Shown: positions 8,730-19,259 of the stretch, piece after piece
Layout: the number at the start of each line of letters is the position of its first letter
How positions within the stretch are numbered: position 1 is the first letter of the stretch
DNA from: Faecalimicrobium dakarense
GTDB taxonomy: Bacteria > Bacillota > Clostridia > Peptostreptococcales > Peptostreptococcaceae
Assembly (NCBI RefSeq): GCF_000499525.1
Contig: NZ_HG529431.1
Span: forward strand, 29,249 to 93,248
Direction of reading: 5' to 3'
Length of the DNA stretch: 64,000 bases
Program-made: the position numbers and the translations under genes
Notes under the pieces: model-generated
The model's input: the letters and a program-made list of their open reading frames with translations, nothing else
The model's database searches: none
Told to the model about the DNA's origin: nothing

Positions 8730-10184
8730 TTATAGTTTGTTGGCCTTAGCCTTATTCCAAAGTTGGTCCTTTTCCTCAAGTGTCATTTTTTCAAAATCTT
8801 TATTTTGATTCATTGCACTTTTTTCCATAAACTCAAATCTATTTATGAATTTTTGGTTTGTACAGTTCAGGGCTTCTTCTGGGTTTATATTTAAGAATCT
8901 AGCTAAATTTACTATAGAAAATAATAAATCTCCTAGTTCTTCCTTTATGTATTTTATATTTCCTGCTTTGCATTCGTCAAGTAATTCTTGATATTCTTCT
9001 TCAATTTTTTTAAATACATCCTCTATTTTATCCCAGTCAAATCCAACAAGTGCTGCTTTATTTTGGACCTTGTCAGCTTTTAAAAGTGCTGGTAAATACT
9101 TTGGTATTCTCTTTAATCCATCAGTTATACTAGTCTCACCTTTTTCCTCTTGCTTTAATTCTTCCCAAGTTTTTTCAAACTCAGACATATCTAAGTTTTG
9201 TCCATTGAAAACGTGAGGATGTCTATGTATAAGCTTTGTACATATTCCATTTATAACTTCTTTTAAATCGAAGTATCCTTCTTCTTGTCCTATTTGACAG
9301 TGGAATATTACTTGTAGGAGAATATCTCCTAGCTCCTCTATGATTTCATCTATATCATCATTATCAATAGCTTGGCAAAGCTCATAGCTTTCTTCTATAA
9401 GGTATTTTTTTAGTGATTCATGTGTTTGTTTTTTATCCCAATCACATCCAGATGGACTTCTTAATGTACTCATTATTTTTTCTAGCTCATGTACTGTATT
9501 ATACATCTTTTTAGTACTTTTTGGTATATATAAGCTACTTAAATAACTAAATAAATTTTCACTTCTATCTAGTTCATGTAATGGAACATACTTCTTACTC
9601 TCTAGATTCTTAACACCTGCACCATTTACTATACATACTTCTTGGTCATAATCATAATATTCCATTAACTTTAGCTTTATATTTGATGCTATAAAATGAT
9701 CATATATTTGAGTTACTATCATGTTAGTATCTGTATCTATATATGAATTTTCTATTTCAAAAGCATCTAGTAATTTAAACCCATTCGCTGGGTCTATAGC
9801 TAAATAATTAAACATAGCGTCTACAAAGCTCATAGAAGCTATTGTTTCCACTTCTATGTTGTTTTGTTTAGCTAGTCTTTCTATTATGCTTACAGTCTTT
9901 TCTGCGACCCTTGGATGGCCTGGTACTGCATATACTAAATCTCCATCCTTAGATGCTTCTATGATAAACTCAGAAATTTTACCGTATACATTTTCAAAAT
10001 TTTCTTCGCTATCATAAAAATGGTCTAGAGAAGTATATTGTATAGTTTCTTTAAGCTTGTCCACAGTAGGATGTTTTTCTGTTCTTAGAAAAATTCTAGA
10101 ACTTGATTGTAAAGCTTCTAATGCACCTTGGCTTATTAGAGAATAATCTCCTGGTCCAAGTCCTACAATACTTATTTTTCCCAT
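8730..10184 (-). CDS. yabN: Tetrapyrrole methylase-MazG fusion (YabN type)
   Basis: 484 residues in two parts. Residues 1 to about 215 are a tetrapyrrole methylase-like domain (GLGPGDYSLI near the start, VYAVPGHPRVAEKT at about 75). The rest is MazG nucleoside-triphosphate pyrophosphohydrolase, with two MazG blocks: SPSGCDWDKKQTHESLKKYL with EESYELCQAID and EELGDILLQVIFH, then EELGDLLFSIVNLARFL. MazG removes non-canonical NTPs or tunes (p)ppGpp. The fusion is normal for Firmicutes in this position. The methylase-like part has an unknown substrate. Confidence 0.9.
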   Translation of the reverse strand: MGKISIVGLGPGDYSLISQGALEALQSSSRIFLRTEKHPTVDKLKETIQYTSLDHFYDSEENFENVYGKISEFIIEASKDGDLVYAVPGHPRVAEKTVSIIERLAKQNNIEVETIASMSFVDAMFNYLAIDPANGFKLLDAFEIENSYIDTDTNMIVTQIYDHFIASNIKLKLMEYYDYDQEVCIVNGAGVKNLESKKYVPLHELDRSENLFSYLSSLYIPKSTKKMYNTVHELEKIMSTLRSPSGCDWDKKQTHESLKKYLIEESYELCQAIDNDDIDEIIEELGDILLQVIFHCQIGQEEGYFDLKEVINGICTKLIHRHPHVFNGQNLDMSEFEKTWEELKQEEKGETSITDGLKRIPKYLPALLKADKVQNKAALVGFDWDKIEDVFKKIEEEYQELLDECKAGNIKYIKEELGDLLFSIVNLARFLNINPEEALNCTNQKFINRFEFMEKSAMNQNKDFEKMTLEEKDQLWNKAKANKL

Positions 10185-10212
10185 ATTATAACTCCTCTTA
10201 CTTATTTAATAA

Positions 10213-10255
10213 CACAAACAAAGGAAATTTTCTACATATAATTATTCCCTTTGTT
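10213..10255. terminator. Inverted repeat between spoVB-like gene and mazG
   Basis: ACAAACAAAGG...CCTTTGTTTGT with a roughly 20-nt loop. The T-run is better on the plus strand than on the minus strand, so termination of the minus transcript is only possible, not clear. Confidence 0.4.
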
Positions 10256-10271
10256 TGTATTTTTATTTTTT

Positions 10272-11885
10272 CTATCTCATAAGGTTAAGTTTTTTAAGTA
10301 ATTTATAAATCTTATCACCTTTTGGCATAGTTAATACTTCTTCTTTTTTAATTCCACCTATGAATAATAGTACTAATCCATAAACAACCGCACCTATTGC
10401 AATTGCTACAACAGTTGCTAATTTGCCACCTATTATTCCACTTAGTAATCCATACCCTAGCTTAACTACAACAAACATAGTTATAACTGTTATTAATGGC
10501 TTTATAACAAACTCTTTAGGTGAGAATCTTATATGTGTTGATCTTTTTATATAAGATAATTCTATTAAAACTGCTATTAAGTAAGCTGATACTGTTCCTA
10601 ATGCAGAACCAAATACATTTATCTCTGGTATAGCTGTTAAAGTATAACTTATAACTATTTTAAATAACATACCTACACCTAATGCTATAACTGGAACCAT
10701 TGGTTTTCCCATACCTTGAAGTATACCATTCATAGTTTGCATTAATCCTAAGAACACTACACAAGGAGTAAGAACTAAAAGTAAAGTTCCTACCATTGGT
10801 GGTTGACTGGGATATAAAAGCCTCATTATAGGTGATGCAAGTGCTGCAATACCAAATGCTGCTGGAAGTACCATTAATGATGTTACTTTTATAGCACTTT
10901 TTATATCTTTTTTAGCCTTTGCTTTGTTGCCTACTGCATATGATTCAGATATAGCTGGCACTAAACTCATACTCATTGCAATAGTTATTACTGATGGTAA
11001 GTTTATTATTGCCATAGCAAACCCAGTTAATTGACCAAACATTGCATTTGCTTGATCAACAGTGAACCCTGCTACAGCAAGTCTTCTTATAACTATAACA
11101 ATATCTACCATATTAACTAAAGGCATAACTGATGCACCTATTGTTATAGGTATTGCAACCACTAAGATTTTCTTTAATATTCTAGAGACAGATTCGTCCT
11201 TGAAATGCTTACTTGCTTTTATCTCAGCCTTACGTTGCTTTCCTTCTCTTAAGTAAGCTAAAATTAAGTAAATTATAGAAACTATAGCTCCTATAGTAGC
11301 CCCAGTTATTGCACCTGCAGCTCCTAATTCAGGACCATTAGAATTCATTAGATAATATGCTAATCCTAACCCTAAAGCAACTCTGAAAAATTGCTCTGCG
11401 ATTTGAGAAACTGCTATTTTTGTCATTTCCTTTCTACCTTGGAAATATCCTCTATATGAAGACATCACAGGCACAAATAAAAGCGCTGGTGAAATTGCAA
11501 TCATTGCATAATATGCACCTGGATTTTTTATTATATTGTTTACTATGTAATTCGCACCAAAGAAAAATATAGCAAATGCTATAAGTCCTGTCATAAATAA
11601 TATTGTATATGACACCTTAAATATCTTATGTGCTCCTTTATAATCACCAATTGCTGATTTTTCTGAAACTAATTTAGCAAGTGCAGTTGGAAAACCTGCT
11701 GTTGCCAATGTTAAAAATAAAGTATACACAGGATATGCTGCTTGATAATATCCCATACCTTCTTCCCCTATTAAGTTTCCAAGAGGAATTCTAAAAAATG
11801 CACCTATTATTTTAACGAGTATACCTGCCGCTCCAAGTATAAAGGCGCCTTTTAAGAATGAGTCTTTATTCTTGTTATTATTCAT
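10272..11885 (-). CDS. SpoVB/YabM-like polysaccharide flippase (MOP/MATE superfamily)
   Basis: 537 residues with about 14 membrane segments. It opens with the family pattern FLKGAFILGAAGILVKIIG and IPLGNLIGEEGMGYYQAAYP, and has TALAKLVSEKSA and the ASYRGYFQG-type loop (MSSYRGYFQGRKEM). Such proteins flip lipid-linked sugars, in the spore-cortex or wall context. Located between spoVT and mazG, the place of yabM in Bacillus; spoVB itself and yabM are close paralogues, so the exact name is open. Ends before the inverted repeat at 10213-10255. Confidence 0.85.
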   Translation of the reverse strand: MNNNKNKDSFLKGAFILGAAGILVKIIGAFFRIPLGNLIGEEGMGYYQAAYPVYTLFLTLATAGFPTALAKLVSEKSAIGDYKGAHKIFKVSYTILFMTGLIAFAIFFFGANYIVNNIIKNPGAYYAMIAISPALLFVPVMSSYRGYFQGRKEMTKIAVSQIAEQFFRVALGLGLAYYLMNSNGPELGAAGAITGATIGAIVSIIYLILAYLREGKQRKAEIKASKHFKDESVSRILKKILVVAIPITIGASVMPLVNMVDIVIVIRRLAVAGFTVDQANAMFGQLTGFAMAIINLPSVITIAMSMSLVPAISESYAVGNKAKAKKDIKSAIKVTSLMVLPAAFGIAALASPIMRLLYPSQPPMVGTLLLVLTPCVVFLGLMQTMNGILQGMGKPMVPVIALGVGMLFKIVISYTLTAIPEINVFGSALGTVSAYLIAVLIELSYIKRSTHIRFSPKEFVIKPLITVITMFVVVKLGYGLLSGIIGGKLATVVAIAIGAVVYGLVLLFIGGIKKEEVLTMPKGDKIYKLLKKLNLMR

Positions 11886-11967
11886 AACACAACCTCCATC
11901 TTATTTATATAACAAACTTTAATATATCATATATTCAACAACTTATTCAATATATTACTATAACTTT

Positions 11968-11997
11968 AAAAGACCCTAAAAATTTAGGGTCTTTTTT
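11968..11997 (-). terminator. Terminator after spoVT
   Basis: AAAAGACCCTAAA / TTTAGGGTCTTTTTT, a near perfect stem right after the spoVT stop; works in both directions. Confidence 0.85.
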
Positions 11998-12005
11998 AAA
12001 AATAA

Positions 12006-12545
12006 CTATTGAACTTGTTTTCCTAAGAAATTAGCAGCTATTTTTAATATTTTTTCTTCACCTTCAGATAAAGCATTCGACTCTTTAGAAACTAGTATTA
12101 TTGAGCCTATACAGTCTCCTGAAGAACTAACTATAGGCATTATTACCTGGCTAGTATACTCCATCGAATCATCTTTATGCAAAGGTACTATTTTACTATT
12201 ATCGCTATGTTTTACTTCTCTATTTTCTATTAGCTGTTCTAGTTCATCACTTATGCTTTTCTCTTTATAATCTTTTTTAGCTAATTTTGAAACAGCTATT
12301 ATAGAATCTAAATCCGTAACGACAACTCCATAACCTAAAGTTTCTCCTAAAGTTTCTGCATATTCTTGAGAGAATTCATTTAGTTCTCCTATTGGTGAGT
12401 ATTTTTTTAATATTACTTCTCCATCTTTTGCTGTAAATATTTCTAGCGGATCTCCTTCTCTAATTCTTAGAGTTTTCCTTATTTCCTTAGGAATTACAAC
12501 TCTTCCTAAATCATCTATTCTTCTAACAATCCCTGTCGCTCTCAT
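12006..12545 (-). CDS. spoVT: Stage V sporulation regulator SpoVT
   Basis: AbrB-family transcription factor active in the forespore. N-terminal swapped-hairpin domain MRATGIVRRIDDLGRVVIPK, residues 1-50, then a GAF domain (about 55-178) that is likely a ligand sensor. The 179-residue length matches SpoVT and not the shorter AbrB. The ATG at 12545 is preceded by GGAGGGA; a longer opening upstream overlaps the prsA terminator and is rejected. Flanked by terminators, so transcribed alone. Confidence 0.95.
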   Translation of the reverse strand: MRATGIVRRIDDLGRVVIPKEIRKTLRIREGDPLEIFTAKDGEVILKKYSPIGELNEFSQEYAETLGETLGYGVVVTDLDSIIAVSKLAKKDYKEKSISDELEQLIENREVKHSDNSKIVPLHKDDSMEYTSQVIMPIVSSSGDCIGSIILVSKESNALSEGEEKILKIAANFLGKQVQ

Positions 12546-12606
12546 TAAATTAATCCCTCCATTAGTAACTTTAAGCTTATTTTTACCAATGAAAAGAAAA
12601 TTATGC

Positions 12607-12640
12607 AAAAAAAGCTATGTTTTACTAAACATAGCCTTTT
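12607..12640 (-). terminator. Terminator after prsA
   Basis: GGCTATGTTT / AAACATAGC stem followed by TTTTTTT, 5 nt past the prsA stop. Confidence 0.88.
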
Positions 12641-12644
12641 ATTT

Positions 12645-13649
12645 TTAGAATTTTACACTCTCCATTACTTTTTCATTTTTTTCTATCTTTGCATCTTTTG
12701 TTAATTTCTTAATAGTTTCTGTATATTTATTACCTAATAATTTATCTTTTATAGTATCTTTAACTTCATCAAAAGTTAATTGTTTTTGTTTTTTATCAGT
12801 TACTTTTATTATATGATATCCAAATTGAGTTTCTACTAATTCAGATATTTCGCCTACTTTTAATTTCCAAGCAGCAGCCTCAAACTCAGGAACCATTGCC
12901 CCTTTTTCAAAGAAATCTAAATCTCCTCCATTGGCACCTGAACCTTTATCATCTGAGTATTCTTTTGCTAAAGCTGAAAATTCTTCTCCACTTTTAGCTT
13001 TTTTTAATATATCTTCAGCCTTTTTCTTAGCCTCTGCTTTTTTAGCTTCAGGAAGAGGTTTGTTATTTTCATCAACTGTAGATATTAATATATGAGATGC
13101 TCTTACTTTATCTTCATAAAATTCTTTTTTATTATCTTCATAGTATTTTTTTATTTCTTCATCGCTTATTTTTGTAACTTTTTTAAAGTTATCTTGGTAA
13201 TTTTGTATTGCTAAACCAATTTCTTGTTCTTTCTTTATATCTTCATTAGTTATTCCAAGCTTTTTCATATTTTCTTTGTAAGCTTTATTTTCTGCTATGC
13301 TTTTTTCAAATTCTTTAAATTTCTTATCTACATCTTCTTTAGATGGTAATAAATTTTCTTTCTTAGCTTGTTCATATAATATTTGAGTATTTATCATTTG
13401 TTCCATAACTGAATCTTTAAAGAAATCTTTATATTTTTTACCTTTTTCTACTTCCATGTCCCATATGCTTTCTCCATACATGGATTCAGTAGCTTGTTTA
13501 TTTAAATCTAAAGCCTTTTTATACTCCCCAACAGTTATCTTCTTATTATTTACTGTTGCTACAACATCATCGTCCTTAGTACCACTACTACAAGCAGTCA
13601 CAGACACCCCTAACATTATAGACATAGCTATTGCCATTATCTTCTTCAA
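12645..13649 (-). CDS. prsA: Peptidyl-prolyl isomerase lipoprotein PrsA/SurA type
   Basis: Extracellular folding factor fixed to the membrane by a lipid. Signal peptide with lipobox VTAC (MKKIMAIAMSIMLGVSVTAC), so Cys20 is the lipidated residue. A SurA-like helical N-terminal part is followed by a parvulin domain at about residues 180-285 (VRASHILIST, GANGGDLDFFEKGAMVPEFE, TQFGYHIIKVTDKK). 334 residues. It follows mfd with 27 nt between, an arrangement seen in many clostridia, and ends in a strong terminator. Confidence 0.93.
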   Translation of the reverse strand: MKKIMAIAMSIMLGVSVTACSSGTKDDDVVATVNNKKITVGEYKKALDLNKQATESMYGESIWDMEVEKGKKYKDFFKDSVMEQMINTQILYEQAKKENLLPSKEDVDKKFKEFEKSIAENKAYKENMKKLGITNEDIKKEQEIGLAIQNYQDNFKKVTKISDEEIKKYYEDNKKEFYEDKVRASHILISTVDENNKPLPEAKKAEAKKKAEDILKKAKSGEEFSALAKEYSDDKGSGANGGDLDFFEKGAMVPEFEAAAWKLKVGEISELVETQFGYHIIKVTDKKQKQLTFDEVKDTIKDKLLGNKYTETIKKLTKDAKIEKNEKVMESVKF

Positions 13650-13675
13650 ATTAAAACACCCTTTCTGTTATTAAG

Positions 13676-16600
13676 TTATTTAACACTACACATTTTTTCT
13701 AGTAATTCTTCCAATTCTGTAACTATATTATACCCTACTTTTTCCTTTGTCTTGTATCTAGTCGTAGGAATTAATAATATCTCATCTTTAACTTGTCTTA
13801 TTTTTTCTATTTTAAGCTTTTTACATAGAGTCTTTATATAAGCTATCTTTAATAAGCATTGAACTGCTTTTGGTATATCTGAGAATCTATCTTCTAACTC
13901 TTCAGATACATCATTCATATCATCTTTATTTTCTATAGAAGCAATTTTTTTTATACATTTCTATTTTCAATAATTCATCAGTAATATAAGTATCTGGTAT
14001 ATATGCATTTACACTTAAATCGATTTCTACATCCACTTCCTCAACTATTGGTTCACCCTTAACCTTTTTAATAGCATCATTTAGCATTTTTACATATAAC
14101 TCATATCCTATCACCGCCATATGACCATGTTGTTGAGAACCTAATATATTACCTGCTCCCCTTATTTCAAGATCTCTCATAGCTATTTTAAATCCTGATC
14201 CAAACTCAGTAAATTCTCTTATAGCTTTTAATCTTTTTTCAGCTATTTCACTAAGTACTTTATCTTTTTCATACATTAAATATGCATAACCTTGTCTAGA
14301 ACTTCTTCCAACTCTACCTCTTAACTGATAAAGCTGTGCTAGACCCATTTTATCTGCATCATATACAATCATAGTATTAGCATTTGATATGTCCATACCA
14401 GTTTCAATTATTGTTGTGCAAACCAATACATTGAACTCTTTGTTTAAGAATCCTAAAATTATATTTTCAAGTGCCTTAGATGTCATTCTTCCATGTGCCA
14501 CAGCAACTCTTGCATCAGGTATTAATTTTTGTATCATGCTAGCCATTTCTTCTATATGTTCAACTCTATTGTAAACAAAAAATACTTGGCCACCTCTACC
14601 TAATTCTCTTTCAATCTCATCTTGTATTATACTTTCCTTACCTTCTGTAACATAAGTAATTACTGGATGCCTTTCTTGAGGAGGTTCTTCTATAACACTC
14701 ATATCCCTTATTCCACTAAGAGACATATGAAGAGTTCTTGGAATAGGTGTAGCAGATAATGTAAGCACATCTACAGTGGATTTTATTTGCTTTAATGCTT
14801 CTTTATGTCTAACTCCAAATCTTTGCTCTTCATCTATAACTACAAGTCCTAAATTAGGTAAAGTTATATCTTTAGATACTATTCTATGAGTACCTATTAG
14901 CACATCTACTAACCCTTTTTTAGCATCTTCTATAATTTGTTTTTGTTGCTTTGGAGTTTTAAATCTACTTAAAACTTCTACTCTTATTGGATAGTTTTCA
15001 AATCTTTCTTTAAATGTATTGTAATGCTGTTGAGCAAGTATTGTAGTAGGAACTAATACTGCAACTTGCTTTTGCTCCATACAAGCCTTAAATATTGCTC
15101 TTATGGCTACTTCTGTTTTACCATATCCAACATCCCCACAGATAAGTCTATCCATAACTTTATCTGATTCCATATCTTTTTTAGTTTCTTCGATAGCTTT
15201 TAATTGATCATCTGTTTCCTGATGAGGAAATAGTGATTCAAATTCACCTTGCCAAGGTGTATCTTTATCAAACTTATATCCTTTTACTTTTTCACGCTTA
15301 GCATAAAGTTCTATAAGATCTTTTGTCATATCCTCTATTTCTTTTTTAACCTTAGCCTTAGCCCTACTCCATTCATTTGTTCCAAGTTTATTTAATTTAA
15401 CCTTTTCAACATCTGCACCTATATATTTTTGAACCTTGTCCATTTGGTCTATTGGTACATATAAATTATCTCCACCATGGTAAACTATTTTCATGTAATC
15501 CTTTTTAATAGAATTAACAGTAATTTGCTCAATACCTGTATATCTACCAACTCCACTATTTTCATGAACTACATAGTCACCAACATTTAAATCCATAAAT
15601 GATTCGATTTTTTTACCTTTTTTGGCCTTATTTGATTTTGAAGCCGATGTTCTCTTATGAACACCTATCATTTCATTATCAGTGATAATTGCAAATTTTA
15701 TAGATTTATATTCAAATCCATTACTTATACGAGCAGGTATAATTACTATTTGAGATGACTTTAATTCCATATCTCTTTCTTTAGCTATTATAGCTTCTAG
15801 ACCTAAATCTAATAAGTCAGAATGTAGTTTTTTAGCTCTATCTAATGTATTTGTTGCCAAAATAATTTTGTAACCGTTGTATTTTAATCTATTTAGTTCT
15901 TCAACTAAAACCTCCGATTTAGCATTGAAATTTGGTATTTCTCTACATTCAAAATTAACAATAGACTTTATATTAAAATCATTTATAGGCTTCGGAAGCA
16001 GTGTATTTAATACTAACTTTTTATTTTGTGAAATAAACTCTAAATCACTGTAACCATATAGTAGTTTACCTTGATTTTTTATAGCTAATCCTCTTTCAAG
16101 GTTTAACTTATAGTTTTCTCTAAATTCATTAGTATAATTTTCACATCTTTCTTTTGTCCTACTTATATCATTGAAAAATACGATTGCATCATCCTTTAAA
16201 TAAGTAAATAAACTTTTATTTTCATCTGTATATATATAATCTATATAATTTTCTATACCTTCAAAATAAGTTTTACTAGATATATTGTCTATATCGTTGA
16301 ATATATCTTCATTAGTATTTTTTGTAGTATCTTTTTTTATTCTGTTAACAGCATCTTCAGTTATAGATGGATATATAAACTCCCTAGATGGCGTTATAGA
16401 AAACTCTTTTATTTTCTCTATAGATTTTTGTGAAAATACATCAAAAGTTCGTATAGAATCTATCTCATCATCAAATAATTCCATACGAATTGGGTTTGTA
16501 TATTCTAAAGAAAAATATCTACTATCCCGCCTCTTATACTAAATTGTCCAAATCCTTCTATAGCTGATACTCTTTCATACCCTAATGAAACTAAGTTTTC

Positions 16601-17065
16601 ACTTAATTTTTCTAAATTAATAATATCTCCTATTTTATAAGTAGATATATTTTCTAATAATATCTCCTTCGGTGTATATTTTTTCATAATAGCTTCAATA
16701 GATGTTACTAAAATTATATCTTCACCTTTAGCTAATTTTAGCAACACCTTTAATTTTTTAGCTTCTTCATTTCTATCCTTTGCATCTAGATGATAAAAGT
16801 GAATATCTCCAAAACCTAAATATTCTACCTTATCTTTAATATAAAAACTTAAGTTCTCATATATTTTTTTAGCTTCTAAATCGCTATTTGCCACAAACAC
16901 AATCTGCTTATCTAGGTCCCTAAATATAGAATATGCTATATGAGGTTTTTGCATTGGCAAAAGACCATTAATTAGTAATGATCCTTTATTTTTTTGTATG
17001 CAATTTATTATATCTTTATATTCTTTTGAATTTTGCAAAGGGTATATAAATACATCTTCTTTCAT
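13676..17065 (-). CDS. mfd: Transcription-repair coupling factor, frame broken at two homopolymers
   Basis: Mfd removes RNA polymerase stalled at DNA damage and recruits UvrA. Three pieces are seen. 16505-17065 is the UvrB-homology N-terminus (GFGQFSIRGGIVDIF). 13926-16484 holds the CarD-like interaction domain (DLNVGDYVVHENSGVGRYTG) and the RecG-like motor (Walker A DRLICGDVGYGKTEVAIRA, DEEQRFGVRHKE, TLSATPIPRTLHMSL, RGRVGRSSRQGYAYL). 13676-13918 is the TRCF C-terminal domain. The first break is at a 5-base run (16511-16515) that fits with 6; the second is at an 8-base run (13945-13952) that fits with 7. Joined it gives about 1129 residues, the expected size. The ATG at 17065 follows GGGGGA, 16 nt after pth. 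Confidence 0.93.
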
Positions 17066-17081
17066 TTAAATCCCCCTCTTG

Positions 17082-17642
17082 CTATCCATTATACTTATTC
17101 ATAGATAAATCTATATTTTCTCTTATAATACAATCTATCGCATTACAAGCCTTCTCTAATCCTGTTGCTAAGTCAATAGCTTCTTCTTTTCTAAATCTTG
17201 ATAATACAAAGTCAGCTAAGTCTTGTCCTGGTATTGGTTTAGAAACACCAACCCTTACTCTTGGAAAATCTGTTGATCCAAGGCATTTAGTAATCGATCT
17301 CATTCCATTATGAGTTCCACCGCTACCTTTTTTTCTTATTCTTATTTTTCCAACATCTAAATCGATATCATCATATACTACTATTATATTGCTCAAATCC
17401 ACTTTATAGTATTTATATATATCTATTAAAGTTTCTCCACTTAAATTCATATATGTTTGTGGCTTAACTAATAAAACTTTTTCTGTTCCTACTCTTCCTT
17501 CTCCAATTAAAGCCTTATGTTTTATCTTCGTCACACTTATCCCATATTCCTTCGCCAACATATCTATAACATCAAAACCTACATTGTGTCTTGTCTTATC
17601 ATATTGTTTTCCTGGATTTCCTAACCCTACTATTACGTACAT
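17082..17642 (-). CDS. pth: Peptidyl-tRNA hydrolase
   Basis: Releases peptides from dropped-off peptidyl-tRNA. 186 residues with the family motifs: [20 protein letters not shown] at the start (catalytic His of TRHN about residue 19), [46 protein letters not shown] precedes the ATG. First gene of the pth-mfd-prsA string, as in Bacillus and clostridia. The type IV pilus cluster lies directly upstream. Confidence 0.97.
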   Translation of the reverse strand: MYVIVGLGNPGKQYDKTRHNVGFDVIDMLAKEYGISVTKIKHKALIGEGRVGTEKVLLVKPQTYMNLSGETLIDIYKYYKVDLSNIIVVYDDIDLDVGKIRIRKKGSGGTHNGMRSITKCLGSTDFPRVRVGVSKPIPGQDLADFVLSRFRKEEAIDLATGLEKACNAIDCIIRENIDLSMNKYNG

Positions 17643-17697
17643 TTCGTCTCCTCCTTTGATTGTTAATTATGTAAAACTTTCTTAGCCCATACACGGC

Positions 17698-18333
17698 TTA
17701 AAATAATCGATCAATACTATAAAAATAAAAATTTAATAAATCGTATTTCGTCAACATTATCATAATCGTTGCTAATGATATAAATGGTGCAAATGGTATT
17801 TTTCTTATTTTGCCTTTTTTTATAAAAATTAAATACATGCAATATATAGAAGCTAAAATAAAAGATAAAATAATTAAATAAAAGCTATAATTGTATCCCA
17901 ACGCAAAACAACATAAGCCAAATAAGCCTATGTCTCCTTCTCCTAATCCTTTGGTTGTTTTCGCTAGTACAAATGGTATCATTAGCCCTATTAATAATGC
18001 TATTATATAGTTTATCAATTCTTCTTTAGAAGTTATTGTTATTAGGAAAATTGCACCTTGAACAATTATACCACTAACTAATGTTATATCATATATGTAT
18101 GTTGTTTTATAGTCTATTATTGAGATAATTATTATAAATGGTAATAGTGATATATATTTAATAAGGTCTGATGTTGATTGATATTTATAATAAATTATCA
18201 CTGTAGTTAATATTATACTTACGTATATAAATAATGTTATATACTTAGTTCTTATTATTTCTTTGCATATTTTATATAAGCATTTATCTGCTAAATATGC
18301 TAATATTATAGAAATTCCTATTATATAAATCAT
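17698..18333 (-). CDS. Short A24 prepilin peptidase without methylase domain
   Basis: 211 residues, about seven membrane segments. The two catalytic aspartates of type IV prepilin peptidases are visible: ISIIDYKT near residue 70 and the GxGD motif KGLGEGDIGLF near residue 130. The N-terminal methyltransferase domain with its two CxxC pairs is absent, so it would cut leader peptides but not methylate the new N-terminus, or serve another substrate. It is separated from the full-length pilD by a terminator (18411-18439) and so probably has its own promoter. In C. difficile the pilus cluster also ends in two peptidase genes (from memory). Confidence 0.82.
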   Translation of the reverse strand: MIYIIGISIILAYLADKCLYKICKEIIRTKYITLFIYVSIILTTVIIYYKYQSTSDLIKYISLLPFIIIISIIDYKTTYIYDITLVSGIIVQGAIFLITITSKEELINYIIALLIGLMIPFVLAKTTKGLGEGDIGLFGLCCFALGYNYSFYLIILSFILASIYCMYLIFIKKGKIRKIPFAPFISLATIMIMLTKYDLLNFYFYSIDRLF

Positions 18334-18410
18334 AATTTTATATAATAGTAGGGTTAATATTAGTATTAACCTTATTTCATATCTTTAATTCAATGTACTA
18401 ATTATTATAT

Positions 18411-18439
18411 AAAAAAGATAATCGAATTAGCGATTATCT
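18411..18439 (-). terminator. Terminator after pilD
   Basis: AGATAATCG / CGATTATCT stem, 6-nt loop, then TTTTTT. It likely ends the main pilus transcript. Confidence 0.85.
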
Positions 18440-18445
18440 TCTCTC

Positions 18446-19225
18446 TTACATAAATAGGTTTAAATACCAATTTATTATATTAGTTCCACATAGAACTGTT
18501 ATTAATGCACCTACAGATATAAATGGTCCATAAGGTATCATTGAATTGTATTCTTGTTTTTTTATTTTACTGTATATTATTACTTCTATACCATAAATCG
18601 CCCCTACATATATACTCAGAAGTATTGTTAAAAGCCCTCCTTTTATTCCAAGGAATAAACCTGTCATAAAGAAGAGTTTTATATCGCCTCCACCCATTAC
18701 TTCTTTTTTAACTATAAGTTCTATTATATTTATAAGTAGTAGCATTCCTCCACCACAAATTACAGCTCCTAGTATGCTATCTTTTAACCCTACGCCTTGA
18801 CCTGTTAAGTTGAATAGTACTGCAAATATTGATCCAAATATTATTAGGCTGTCTGGTATTATAAAGTGGTCTATATCTATAAATGTTATTATTATAAGTA
18901 GTGATATTAGTGCTAAATAGTATATGGTTATAATATTTAATCCATATACATGAAATAATAACACAAATAATATACCCGTTAATAGCTCTATTAACGGATA
19001 TCTTGGTGATATTTTTTGACCACAGTATCTACATTTTCCTTTTAGGAATACCCAACTTAATATTGGTACAAGGTCTAGTGGCTTTAATCTATTGTTACAG
19101 TTATAGCAATGTGACGGTGGATTTGATATTGATTGATTATTTGGTATTCTGAAGATACATACGTTATAAAAGCTACCTAGAATTATACCAAATATAAATG
19201 AAACTATTGTAAAATATATATCCAT
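18446..19225 (-). CDS. pilD: Prepilin peptidase / N-methyltransferase
   Basis: Cleaves the leader of prepilins on the cytoplasmic side of the membrane and methylates the new N-terminus. 259 residues. The N-terminal domain has GSFYNVCIFRIP and two zinc CxxC pairs (CYNCNNRLKPLD and CRYCGQKISPRYP). The peptidase domain has the catalytic aspartates in FIDIDHFIIPD and MGGGDIKLFF. Full length for the family. Transcribed after the PilK-like gene, 34 nt away, and closed by a terminator. Confidence 0.93.
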   Translation of the reverse strand: MDIYFTIVSFIFGIILGSFYNVCIFRIPNNQSISNPPSHCYNCNNRLKPLDLVPILSWVFLKGKCRYCGQKISPRYPLIELLTGILFVLLFHVYGLNIITIYYLALISLLIIITFIDIDHFIIPDSLIIFGSIFAVLFNLTGQGVGLKDSILGAVICGGGMLLLINIIELIVKKEVMGGGDIKLFFMTGLFLGIKGGLLTILLSIYVGAIYGIEVIIYSKIKKQEYNSMIPYGPFISVGALITVLCGTNIINWYLNLFM

Positions 19226-19259
19226 ATCATTAATTCTCCCTAAATTTTACGATTAATCT

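Noticed and set aside
10213..10255. Inverted repeat near 10213 as a small RNA gene
   Set aside because: Long loop, weak T-run on the gene strand and no promoter; it is only noted as a possible terminator.
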